Source: an uncultured Cellulophaga sp. (lineage in GTDB: Bacteria; Bacteroidota; Bacteroidia; Flavobacteriales; Flavobacteriaceae). Taken from it: 64,000 nucleotides of DNA. Below, piece after piece: positions 55,247 to 63,568 of the stretch (the first letter of the stretch is position 1; the number at the start of each line of letters is the position of its first letter). The position numbers and the translations under genes are program-made. The stretch covers positions 1 through 64,000 of the forward strand of contig CANMEI010000002.1 of assembly GCA_947496695.1 (NCBI GenBank), in the 5' to 3' direction. Below the pieces are notes generated by a model. It saw nothing but the letters and a program-made list of their open reading frames with translations. It ran no database searches and was not told where the DNA came from.

Positions 55247-56083
55247 TTATTCGTCTTCCGATTCTAATTTAGAGGATAAAGAAAATGAAAGCTTATCGAT
55301 GAATTTAGCCCTACTTTTCTTTCTTAATCGTATTTCAGAATAGGTTCTGTAATAATCTCCTAAATCCATATGGAATATCTGACTCATAGCTTCCGCTATT
55401 TCTTTGATCTCCACATTTCCATTATTAATGGCTCCGCTATGATATAGACCGTATACCAATTCGGTGAGAGCAACTTTCGTTGCAGTCCATTGTAGGTTAT
55501 GCTTTAAACTTAAGTCTTGATATTCTGTTTCTAAAGGATTCTCCAAATAATTTAGTTTGGTATAGAGATAATGTACTAATCTCTTATAGGCTATAAATTT
55601 CCCCAATAATAAATCATGACTGGTATTGAAATCTGGGTGTAAATAGTAGAACTTGGTATGCGTAATCATATGCTCATCCAGATGTTTTCTCGTAAAATAT
55701 TGCTCATCTAAATATGTTTTCTCCATATCGATATACTCTGTAAAATCAATATTATGAATAAAGAAATTATTTATCTTATCCATTCGGTTTCTTATATAAT
55801 TTTCTTGCTTCTTTTTATTGGCACGAGGAAAATGTAGTTCTAGCGAGCGTATCTCTGAATAATAAATTAAATTACTTAACGGCACCTGCTTAATCTCCTT
55901 AAAAAATTCAATTTCCAAAGCAATAGTCTCGAATTTTTTAGCAACCACTATCTTATGAAATTTGGTAAGTAAGTTGCGACAGAGGATGATAATCGTATTT
56001 GTATCTTTAGAACAATAAGGTACCTCCGGATTTAATGCTTCTAATTTTTGAGTTAATTGTATTGCGTGTAATTTTAAGTCCAT
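55247..56083 (-). CDS. RteC domain protein
   Basis: ATG 56083 (MDLKLHAIQLTQKLEALN) is the best start; the ORF extends 33 codons upstream without an initiator that looks better. The 278-residue product has RteC pattern: EIEFFKEIKQVPLSNLIYYSEI, LELHFPRANKKKQENYIRNR, and EQYFTRKHL in the middle. RteC in CTnDOT controls excision genes. It supports a regulated integrative element. It lies next to the inverted repeat pair and the helix-turn-helix gene. Confidence 0.85.
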   Translation of the reverse strand: MDLKLHAIQLTQKLEALNPEVPYCSKDTNTIIILCRNLLTKFHKIVVAKKFETIALEIEFFKEIKQVPLSNLIYYSEIRSLELHFPRANKKKQENYIRNRMDKINNFFIHNIDFTEYIDMEKTYLDEQYFTRKHLDEHMITHTKFYYLHPDFNTSHDLLLGKFIAYKRLVHYLYTKLNYLENPLETEYQDLSLKHNLQWTATKVALTELVYGLYHSGAINNGNVEIKEIAEAMSQIFHMDLGDYYRTYSEIRLRKKSRAKFIDKLSFSLSSKLESEDE

Positions 56084-56357
56084 AAGCCTCCACTTTATAG
56101 AATAATGGTTAGAATTTTTCCTCTTTAAGTTATGTACTGAATAACAGATGGGGGCAAATTTTTTACATAACAAAAGTGTCACTAGTTAGAAAAATCCTAC
56201 AATAATTATGCCTTACAGAATATTAATTGACATTATTCTAACATAATTAATGGCTTTCTGTATGGAATATTAGAATTTCATGGACTATTGGCTACCTTAA
56301 AATTGTAATACTAATTTGTAAGAATCTAGAGTGATAATTAAGGTTTAGAAAGGTTTA

Positions 56358-57797
56358 TTATTTAAAAATAACATCTACCTGTCTATAAACCCGTTCCAGA
56401 TTTAGTTGTAAATCCTTACTAGAGTATAACCTTATTTTTTGTGGTCTTTGTTTTTGAATGTCCTGAAGTTTGAATTGAACCCTTCTATCTTTGCCATCGG
56501 CAAACGCTATAAATTCTCCCTGTTTTAAACGAAAAAAAATATCTGCCCTGCGTTTGGAAACTTCTTTTTCTCCTTTGGTAATTCGAGTATCAAAATTTAG
56601 ATTATGACCTCGGTTGATACTCGTGGTTTCCTTACGAACAATTTCAAAAAAACGTTCGTAATATTTAGCAGTATCTGGGTCATTTACTTTTCCGAAGAAC
56701 TGATACGAAAGATTACTCAAAATCGCTTTACTTGCTTTTTCACCATAGAGCATATCATTCTGAATCTTGTCTTGCATTACATAAACCGTAGCAATATCAT
56801 AGCTTCGTAAAGTTGCAGGAATACGATGCATATTCAAAAGCTTTATTGTGGGAGCCTCTTCCATTAAAACAAAAGAAGATTCTCTATTGCGAACACTCAT
56901 TTGTTTAATAACGGTATGCATAATCATAGCAATAACAGGTGAATATGCAGATTCATATTGTGGATTGTTCACGATAGAAATAACTGCTTTATTTTTAGAA
57001 TTATTAATATCCAACGGTACTTCATCTGCGGATAACACTAGGAACAATTTTTGTGTGCTAATTTTTTTAAAAGCATTCGCTAAAGTACTTTTAACTCCTG
57101 CCGTTTGCTTCTCGGATTCTATTCCATTGATAAAAGCACTCGCCATTGCTTTAGCAGTTAAATCGGAACTTAAAAAAGCAACAAGTTTCTTTGTATTCAT
57201 GGACTGAAACAAGGCTATTAGATGCGGTAACGTACAGTGTTCCTGATATGCTGTTTTTAATTTCCAAATTAAACCACTTAATAAGCCCTCTACGGCATCT
57301 GCAAAGAATTTACTGCTTCCTGAAGCTTCCGAAAGATTCTGTTCCAGTAAGTTTTCAAGTAACACTTTAGATACTTCATTTACACTTTCTTCATTAGGCA
57401 AATATCTAGGCGCAATAGGATTTACTCGAAAATGAATTTCATCGAATGAAATCGTATAGAATTGGATTTCCTTATCTCTAAAAAGTGGGTATGCCATTTC
57501 TGTGAGCTCAAAATCTTTATAATCGTGTATAATACCACAGAATTCATTTTTGCTAAAATGCTGCAAAAAATTATAAATAACACTTTCGGTCTTTCCACTT
57601 CCAGCAGAACCAATAATAGATGCCCCTCTTTTTATATTTTCAATTTGAAATCGCCCATGTTTCAGTTTAAAATGTACTCTATATTTTTTATCCGAATTTC
57701 CAGATTGCTCTTCATGAAAAAACACATAGATAAAGGTTAAAACAACCAATAGTGGTATAACTATATAAAGAATGATATGTGACAGAGACCAACTCAT
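56358..57797 (-). CDS. Type IV coupling protein (VirD4/TraG-like, MobC type)
   Basis: The 479-residue protein has two N-terminal transmembrane helices (about 7-27), Walker A IIGSAGSGKTES (61-72) and Walker B SSFVLMEEAPTIKL, with a C-terminal region RRADIFFRLKQGEFIAFADG. The coupling protein moves the relaxase-DNA complex to the secretion channel. It overlaps the relaxase gene by four bases and follows it. It is somewhat short compared with 600-residue VirD4 proteins but shows no truncation signature. Confidence 0.9.
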   Translation of the reverse strand: MSWSLSHIILYIVIPLLVVLTFIYVFFHEEQSGNSDKKYRVHFKLKHGRFQIENIKRGASIIGSAGSGKTESVIYNFLQHFSKNEFCGIIHDYKDFELTEMAYPLFRDKEIQFYTISFDEIHFRVNPIAPRYLPNEESVNEVSKVLLENLLEQNLSEASGSSKFFADAVEGLLSGLIWKLKTAYQEHCTLPHLIALFQSMNTKKLVAFLSSDLTAKAMASAFINGIESEKQTAGVKSTLANAFKKISTQKLFLVLSADEVPLDINNSKNKAVISIVNNPQYESAYSPVIAMIMHTVIKQMSVRNRESSFVLMEEAPTIKLLNMHRIPATLRSYDIATVYVMQDKIQNDMLYGEKASKAILSNLSYQFFGKVNDPDTAKYYERFFEIVRKETTSINRGHNLNFDTRITKGEKEVSKRRADIFFRLKQGEFIAFADGKDRRVQFKLQDIQKQRPQKIRLYSSKDLQLNLERVYRQVDVIFK

Positions 57798-58822
57798 ATA
57801 CCAATAGAACTCGATTGTATGGCTTTACCCATTCCTCTTTTTATGGCCTTAATTGCTTTTAAAGCCAACTGCACCTTATTGGTTGGTATATTCATTAAAG
57901 GCACTCCAGATGTAGCAAGCATTTTATAGGCCATTGCTTTTTCGTTTGCTGGAAGCCCAGAAAGAATGGAAAAGTATACTTTAGGGTTTTTAATAAACAT
58001 TTTTCTGGCTGGATAGGTTTCTACATAATTTCGTTTGTATTTAAATACCCTATCAAAAGTCTTTTCTGAAGCTGCATAAAATGCATTCCTATTAAATCCT
58101 CGTTTCACCATTTTACCATGCATACTTACTTCGGAAGCTTTATGCTTGCTTCCTGGAGACAGGCTATGCCTGTTGGTTATATCTTTCCTACTCACAATAA
58201 TATGGATGTGACTTTGGTTGCCATCCTTTTGCATGCCTTGAACAATCCGTTTTCCGTTTTGTTGGTGTGGAGCTTCCTTTTCTAATTGCGCAATTTTGTT
58301 TTCTATCTTTTTGATGTTACCGACTAATTTACCTGCTTGAATTTCTCTAATTTCATGTTTTAACTCGAGTATCTTTGATGCATAGGGTTGGTTTTCCTGT
58401 ATTTGTTTATCCGTTCCTTTAAAGGTACGCACCTGTTCCATTTTAGCATAGTATTTAATATCCTCTGCCGTTACAGCCCGTCCTTCAATTTCACGATTAA
58501 AAGCTTTGGCATATTCCTTCATTAACTCTCGTGTGTATGTTTTTAAATCCGTTTTAGAATCTTGTAAATGCTTAAGTTCCCTTTTACTTGGGTTTATAGT
58601 TATGGAATAAAACTTTGGTTCTGTTTTCTTTAGTTTTGCAGTGTTGCCATCTATTTCTTTTATAACTTCTGCAGCAGTAATTTCTTCTCCATATTGGTTA
58701 AAAAAATGTTCGTAATCCCCTATCGCCTTTCCTTCGTTTTCTTTTTCTAGATAGGCAACAAAATCCCCTGCACTCTGCGCATAGTTTCCTCCTGTTTTAT
58801 GTGGTGATATAGTAATATACAT
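57794..58822 (-). CDS. Relaxase/mobilisation protein (MobB-like, DUF5712)
   Basis: The 342-residue protein begins MYITISPHKTGGNYAQSAGD and has SHIHIIVSRKD (HIH at residues 205-207), the His motif of relaxases, and HKASEVSMHGKMVKRGFNRN further on. A coiled region lies around 155-185. It would nick the element's oriT. It is between the BfmA/BtgA and coupling genes (overlaps coupling by four bases; two bases after the upstream gene). The family is DUF5712-like; the nicking tyrosine is probably one of Tyr2 or Tyr14 but I cannot decide which. Confidence 0.85.
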   Translation of the reverse strand: MYITISPHKTGGNYAQSAGDFVAYLEKENEGKAIGDYEHFFNQYGEEITAAEVIKEIDGNTAKLKKTEPKFYSITINPSKRELKHLQDSKTDLKTYTRELMKEYAKAFNREIEGRAVTAEDIKYYAKMEQVRTFKGTDKQIQENQPYASKILELKHEIREIQAGKLVGNIKKIENKIAQLEKEAPHQQNGKRIVQGMQKDGNQSHIHIIVSRKDITNRHSLSPGSKHKASEVSMHGKMVKRGFNRNAFYAASEKTFDRVFKYKRNYVETYPARKMFIKNPKVYFSILSGLPANEKAMAYKMLATSGVPLMNIPTNKVQLALKAIKAIKRGMGKAIQSSSIGI

Positions 58823-58823
58823 G

Positions 58824-59351
58824 CTACATTTTTTTCTTTAATTCCTCCAATGTTGTTTGGTCCATTTCCACTTTAAAATACCCACTTCCAAAGTTGCTCT
58901 TTACATACTGTATTTTATTTAGGATATGCTGCATATCCTGTTGTAGTGCAGTGTAATTTTCTTTCACTATAAAATATTCCTTCCGGTAATAATCGAGTTC
59001 TTCATTTTCTGTAATTAGGTTTGGAGTTTCAAAATCAAAACTCTCTTCTTCCTTTTCAAGATTGGTGGTTTCTTCAAATAAAGTTTGCAGCATGGCAGTG
59101 GTAGGTTTGGTCTGGTGTTTTTCAATATTTTTCACGATAGCTATAAGCGCATTGATTCTCTTCTTTGTACCGTCATTCTTCACCCCCAAATCGTCATTGG
59201 GGTGCAGGCTATTCCAATGAAAAAAGTTAAGCATAGCTTCCAAAGTTTCCGTATTCGATTTGGATATTTCTTTGGAAAATTTTCGAAATCTAAGCGCTAC
59301 TTTTTTCTTGACATTAATAGCCGAAAAATGATATTTTGAAAATTCTCCCAT
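58824..59351 (-). CDS. BfmA/BtgA family mobilisation accessory protein
   Basis: The 175-residue protein opens with FSAINVKKKVALRFRKFSKE and ETLEAMLNFFHWNSL, the ribbon-helix-helix-like start of BfmA/BtgA relaxosome proteins; the second half is acidic and coiled (EEESFDFETPNLI, YYRKEYFIVKENYTALQQDM). It should bind oriT DNA. It starts the mobilisation operon (BfmA - relaxase - coupling protein). Confidence 0.85.
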   Translation of the reverse strand: MGEFSKYHFSAINVKKKVALRFRKFSKEISKSNTETLEAMLNFFHWNSLHPNDDLGVKNDGTKKRINALIAIVKNIEKHQTKPTTAMLQTLFEETTNLEKEEESFDFETPNLITENEELDYYRKEYFIVKENYTALQQDMQHILNKIQYVKSNFGSGYFKVEMDQTTLEELKKKM

Positions 59352-59757
59352 TCTTTTTGCTGTAAAAAATCACCTGTTTATAGGGGCTTTGCCGCTGTTT
59401 GCTGCAAATTCTAAAATCTTGACATCTACTAAATATTGTACTTATTTGATTAACAGTGTTTTACAAACAAAAAATAGACATAACATCGCTCTGCGTGTTA
59501 CCCTCTTGCTTCTCCTTTTCGTTCGCCCAAAGCGAACAAAAATTCCGAACAATCGGACTAAAAAAGCCTGTCTTGAGCTTGTCGAAAGGTCAGTTGCTTT
59601 TTCTTATTAATCATGTTGTATAAATGTATCCAATTGCAACGCAAAATGAAAACGTGCATTAGTCGCTAATACGCTGTTTTTAAACCATTGTGTATGATTT
59701 TAAAGTTTGGCTTAAAATAGAACGTCAGGTTAGGAAATATCCGCCTACATTTTTCAA
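59352..59757. other. Gene-free region upstream of the mobilisation operon; candidate oriT
   Basis: The 406 bases before the BfmA/BtgA gene hold no gene that I would defend. Two compact hairpins lie within 40 bases of each other: GTTCGC-CCAAA-GCGAAC (59521-59537) and TCCGA-ACAA-TCGGA (59544-59557), then CTTGAGCTTGTCGAAAGG (59573-59590). This position and hairpin layout suit an origin of transfer; the nick site is not identifiable. Confidence 0.4.
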
Positions 59758-59788
59758 TAAAAAAAGACCTTTGAAAATCAAAGGTCTT
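59758..59788 (-). terminator. Terminator of the ssb-radC-small gene unit
   Basis: AAGACCTTTGA (59764-59774) and TCAAAGGTCTT (59778-59788) pair across an AAA loop; the minus-strand product ends in a T run (A run at 59758-59763). Confidence 0.85.
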
Positions 59789-59807
59789 AACACTTACTGG
59801 TACTGGT

Positions 59808-60005
59808 TCAAATATTGAAAACATAGGTATATGCATATAAATTTTTGACGGCTTCCTCATATAGAATAGTTTCATATTCCATATGGTTTTCTTTAGCATA
59901 TATTTTTAAATCCGTACCAAATTTATTTTCAATTTCTTCTTTAGAAACGGATAGCAAATGTTGCTGGGTTTCTTCATCGAGATTGTTATAATTTAAGTAT
60001 ATCAT
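59808..60005 (-). CDS. Hypothetical 65-residue protein
   Basis: The product begins MIYLNYNNLDEETQQHLLSV and ends in YAYTYVFNI. It looks helical, with Glu-rich first half. It starts 11 bases after the radC-like gene and ends before a terminator, so it is in the same transcript. I do not recognise the family. The overlapping longer minus-strand frame at 59666-59899 is a shadow, since it includes the terminator. Confidence 0.6.
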   Translation of the reverse strand: MIYLNYNNLDEETQQHLLSVSKEEIENKFGTDLKIYAKENHMEYETILYEEAVKNLYAYTYVFNI

Positions 60006-60016
60006 AATCTAAAAAA

Positions 60017-60466
60017 TTATAATAGGCAATTATCTGCAAAACTGTAGTATTCCCCATTTGGCGTAATAATCAAATGGTCTAGAACTTTGACATCAAAAAG
60101 AGCCGCTGCCTTTTTTATTTTCTCCGTAATTCTTTTATCTGCTTCACTAGGAAGTAATTTTCCCGATGGATGGTTATGGGTTAAAATAATACCTACAGAT
60201 AGCGTTTTTAATACCACGGCAAATAATATGCGTAGATCAATCATAGTTCCAGTTATTCCACCTTGAGAAAGTTGGTAAATACCTTTTACTTTGTTACTAT
60301 TATTGAGTAATACTACTTTAAAAGTTTCTTGCAGTGCAATGGTGTTTTTATTCCAATGTTCAAATACTAATGCGCTTGCATCTTGGGAAGAGCTTATTTG
60401 TTGACAAAAAGGTGCTGGCACACGCTCTTTGTAACTAATTCGAATTTCGTTAAATTTGTCTTTCAT
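60017..60466 (-). CDS. JAB/RadC-type protein
   Basis: The 149-residue protein is the C-terminal JAMM domain of RadC alone. Metal motif: THNHPSGKLLPSEAD gives His97, His99 and Asp110, with TGTMIDLRILFAVVL upstream. Short RadC forms are frequent in Bacteroidota conjugative elements, where they may protect or process incoming DNA; the activity is not established. It lies 76 bases after ssb on the same strand. Confidence 0.93.
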   Translation of the reverse strand: MKDKFNEIRISYKERVPAPFCQQISSSQDASALVFEHWNKNTIALQETFKVVLLNNSNKVKGIYQLSQGGITGTMIDLRILFAVVLKTLSVGIILTHNHPSGKLLPSEADKRITEKIKKAAALFDVKVLDHLIITPNGEYYSFADNCLL

Positions 60467-60542
60467 TGTTCTTTTCTTAAGGGATTAATAATGAAAAAGA
60501 GGGCAGAACTTTTCCGGGTGATGCCCTCTTTATTTTTTAAAT

Positions 60543-60878
60543 TTACTTACTACCTAAAAGCAATATTTCGTTGGCTTCCACTTCGGTAACATAGCGTTGG
60601 TTGCCTTCTTCGGTTTCATAGGTACTAGTCTTTAGTTTTCCAACAATTCCGACCTCCTTACCCTTGTTTACATATTTTTCGATAATTTCTGCGGTCTTTC
60701 CCCAAGCAACTACCGTGTGCCAATTGGTATCGGTTTGTTTTTCGCCTTTGCTGTCTTTGTAATTCTCATTGGTGGCTAAAGAAAAACGAGCCACTTTTTT
60801 TCCGCTTTCCAAATTTGTAACCGTTGGTTCTTGTCCAACATTTCCGATTAACTGTACATGATTTTTAATAGTACTCAT
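60543..60878 (-). CDS. ssb: Single-stranded DNA-binding protein
   Basis: The 111-residue protein is an OB fold with NHVQLIGNVGQEPTVTNLES and TNWHTVVAWGKTAEIIEKYV, then GKEVGIVGKLKTSTYETEEG. It lacks the acidic tail of chromosomal SSB, as is common for element-borne copies, and likely protects transferred single strands. It is first in the unit ssb - radC - 65-aa gene. Confidence 0.95.
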   Translation of the reverse strand: MSTIKNHVQLIGNVGQEPTVTNLESGKKVARFSLATNENYKDSKGEKQTDTNWHTVVAWGKTAEIIEKYVNKGKEVGIVGKLKTSTYETEEGNQRYVTEVEANEILLLGSK

Positions 60879-61426
60879 AATTATATATTTAAAAGATTAA
60901 TATTCATTTATTTTAAAAGTGATTTACTTAGTATATCCAGAGTGTTTTCCTTTTTGATTTTTCTTTAGTTCCACTTCCTTTTTGGATATTTTGATTTACT
61001 TTCCATAGAGCCTTCGTTGTTACCTTTTTTTGATGCTTTGTGTGATTCAATATTCCGATTTGATAAGACGTATAAAAAAGAGACCCGCTAAATAGCGGGC
61101 CTGGTTTATGCCGTAGTTCAAAACGGAATGTTGTTGTTTTGCTGACAAAAAAAAGGAATAATGGAGGTTCGGTAAGTGGATTAAAAAAAGATGTGAAGTT
61201 TAAAATGGAAGGGAGTTAATTTTATGTAAAGAGTATTTAAAAATGGTGCACTAATATAGTTTTATCCTTGCTATTTATTAGTAAAATAAGAACAAGTTTT
61301 ACTAGAGTTATTCCGTTTAGGATTATAAAAAAACTAAAAAGAATAAAGCAATGAGTCATATTTAAATAATAATCAAAATGACACTATTATTTTTTGGTAG
61401 TAAAATAATTACTAGGATGTTACTAC
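60879..61426. other. Gene-free stretch at the right side of the element
   Basis: The 548 bases hold no supportable gene. A minus-strand terminator lies at 61072. A_T-rich DNA, including GTAGTAAAATAATTACTAG (61399-61417), is near the left edge of the next gene. It could contain the right boundary of the element, but no repeat matching the tRNA end is seen. Confidence 0.4.
61072..61100 (-). terminator. Minus-strand terminator upstream of ssb
   Basis: CCCGCTA (61084-61090) pairs with TAGCGGG (61093-61099) over a two-base loop and the minus-strand product ends in T (A run 61074-61079). It would end transcripts coming from the lipoprotein gene at 61427. Confidence 0.7.
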
Positions 61427-63349
61427 TTAATTAAAGTCATCAAAACCTAACCATTTTTGTTGCCCATTTTCTCCTAAAATAAACACATGTTCCTCTATTC
61501 CTTTTGTATTATTTTTCAATCTCAATAATGTATTGGGATGTACATTATAATAAAGCACAGTATCATTCGCTATTTGTTTCCCTAAAGTATTCCATTTTTT
61601 ATCCCAAAACATTAACTCATATTCCTCTCCTACATTAATATGATTGTCATCATTTCTAGCTTGAAATTCTATAAAACCTATTTCCTTTGGATGTTCCAAA
61701 TTTAAACCTATTGTAAAATCGGTGCCACCAGTATAGGTTAATTGATTATCGTCAAAGGCATTCATTCCTTTTAATCCTTCTCTTAAATTTTCACCATAAA
61801 CCTTTCCTTTCAATAGGTTTCCATTTTTATCAAAAAACTTAAGATTTGCTAAATATGCTTTCTTTTCATTAGAATTGAATCTAATAAATTTGTATTTATT
61901 TTCATTTTTTATAACTCTCTTTTGGAGATGAGTACTATTTAAATTAGAGATTTGATAAAGCAATGTAGGATTATTAAAACTCTCTTCATTTGAAGCTTCA
62001 AAAAAACCACTGTTCAACATTTTAATTCTTTTTAGTTTAAAATTTTCCCTAGGAGAAGTTAAACCGTACTTTCTTTTTAGAGTAATCTTTTTTAAATTAG
62101 ATTTATCAGGTTTTAAATAAACAATCTCATTGTCTACGAAATAAAAAGGATAGTTAATAGGAATTTTACCATTATTTGATTCTGTTAATACCATAAATAA
62201 AATTTCTCCCTCAACACCAACATTTGTAAACTTTACATGGTTACTTTCTGATATCCCCAAACCTACGGGAGACCATTCTCTTCTGCTATCAAAAACACAT
62301 AAAACAGGGTTTTTCAATACTGTTTGAAATGCATTATCTACTTTGAAATCAATAGTAGAAAAATAATCTTTTGAAACATCTTTACTGCCAAGAGCAAATA
62401 TATTACCCTTAACTTCGAAACCAGTTCGGTAAATCTTTGGAATTATACTATTTTTCTTATATTTTTCAAATAAATCTTTACTTTTTACGACATCTATATT
62501 ACAGGCATATTCTTCTTTACCATATTTAACATATAACCAAGAGTGACCAGTACTATGATGGTTTCCCCAATGCGGTACATAATCTTTTGCCGATATTAAT
62601 CCCAATGATCGTAATACATTTACAAAATACATAACCATATCATCACAGGCCCCCCTACGTACCTTACTCATTTGATCTAAACTTAAAGGGCAAGGGTAAT
62701 ATTTATTAATACCTTCTTGTAATTTAATATTTGATTTTGAAATTAAACTATCTATTGCAAATCTAAGTGATTTTCCTTCTTTTAGTAATTCTAAAACCCA
62801 AGTGTATTTCTCTCTCAACTTAGGACGCAATTCAAAATCAAACGGTTCGTTTCCAACCTTATAAGGCAATATAAATTCACAAAAATCATCAAAAGAAGCT
62901 CTTTTCTCTTCAGGAATTAGATTCCATGCCTCAAAAGCCCCATCTATGTAAATCATTAATTCTTTAGAATTTATAGATTCAACATCCGAAACAAAAGAAC
63001 AATTCTCTCTTACTCCAAATCTTTGTTGTTGTTTCAATAAACTTAAAAAATGAACACCTCTATTTTCTTCAAATAAATAATTCTCAATACTGTCGAAAAC
63101 TTTTTCAAACTTTTGACTTTCTTCATAGTGGCCATAGTACGAAACGTTACTTAATAAATACTTTACTGATTTGTACTTTAGACTGTCTTTTTCTTCTTCC
63201 TTATAATGTTCTAGTAAATTTTGGAACTTCGAAGTTACTATAGATTGTTTAATTTCAAACTTAGATTCTTCTTTACAAGAATAGTTTGAAAAAGAAAGAA
63301 TTAAATAAAAAAAAAGAACACATATCTTTTTAAAAAAATAGTTAATCAT
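61427..63349 (-). CDS. Transglutaminase-like lipoprotein with C-terminal discoidin-like region
   Basis: The 640-residue lipoprotein has a signal ending SNYSC (Cys25). Residues 210-290 form a transglutaminase-like papain fold with Cys235 in RRGACDDM, His269 in TGHSWLYV and Asp286 in NIDVV, so the triad is intact. The rest is beta-rich with GLNLEHPKEIGFIEFQARND-like discoidin/F5-F8-type sequence near the end, suggesting carbohydrate or surface binding. It lies divergently from a GH76 gene, so a polysaccharide-related function is a guess. Terminator downstream at 61072. Confidence 0.75.
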   Translation of the reverse strand: MINYFFKKICVLFFYLILSFSNYSCKEESKFEIKQSIVTSKFQNLLEHYKEEEKDSLKYKSVKYLLSNVSYYGHYEESQKFEKVFDSIENYLFEENRGVHFLSLLKQQQRFGVRENCSFVSDVESINSKELMIYIDGAFEAWNLIPEEKRASFDDFCEFILPYKVGNEPFDFELRPKLREKYTWVLELLKEGKSLRFAIDSLISKSNIKLQEGINKYYPCPLSLDQMSKVRRGACDDMVMYFVNVLRSLGLISAKDYVPHWGNHHSTGHSWLYVKYGKEEYACNIDVVKSKDLFEKYKKNSIIPKIYRTGFEVKGNIFALGSKDVSKDYFSTIDFKVDNAFQTVLKNPVLCVFDSRREWSPVGLGISESNHVKFTNVGVEGEILFMVLTESNNGKIPINYPFYFVDNEIVYLKPDKSNLKKITLKRKYGLTSPRENFKLKRIKMLNSGFFEASNEESFNNPTLLYQISNLNSTHLQKRVIKNENKYKFIRFNSNEKKAYLANLKFFDKNGNLLKGKVYGENLREGLKGMNAFDDNQLTYTGGTDFTIGLNLEHPKEIGFIEFQARNDDNHINVGEEYELMFWDKKWNTLGKQIANDTVLYYNVHPNTLLRLKNNTKGIEEHVFILGENGQQKWLGFDDFN

Positions 63350-63545
63350 TCACAGTGATTTTCTGATATATATCAGTAATATTACTCTTATAAGTTTAAT
63401 AAAGAATAGTATTATTTCTAGGAACAATTATAGGGTACTACAGAGACAGAATATGTCCTTTAACAAAATGTTAACATAACTAAAAACAAACATTATTCTG
63501 TTAACATAATTACACATTTTCTTCAAAATCAATACGTATAAAATA

Positions 63546-63553
63546 TATATTTG
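63546..63553 (+). promoter_or_regulatory. -7 box before the GH76 gene
   Basis: TATATTTG matches the Bacteroidota -7 consensus and lies 16 bases before the start codon. No matching TTG is evident upstream. Confidence 0.5.
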
Positions 63554-63568
63554 GTAATAACTTTTTTC

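Noticed and set aside
55155..55343. 62-codon plus-strand frame
   Set aside because: It overlaps the end of the rteC-like gene and one arm of the inverted repeat; no protein features.
59389..59610. 73-codon plus-strand frame
   Set aside because: It spans the two hairpins of the candidate oriT and has no recognisable features.
59666..59899. 77-codon minus-strand frame
   Set aside because: It overlaps the better 65-codon frame and runs through the terminator hairpin at 59758-59788.
61275..61290. TAGTAAAATAAG near 61275 as a copy of the sequence just after the tRNA (TAGTAAAATTAAG)
   Set aside because: The match is not exact, is A/T-rich and lacks any tRNA bases; it is not a credible att site.
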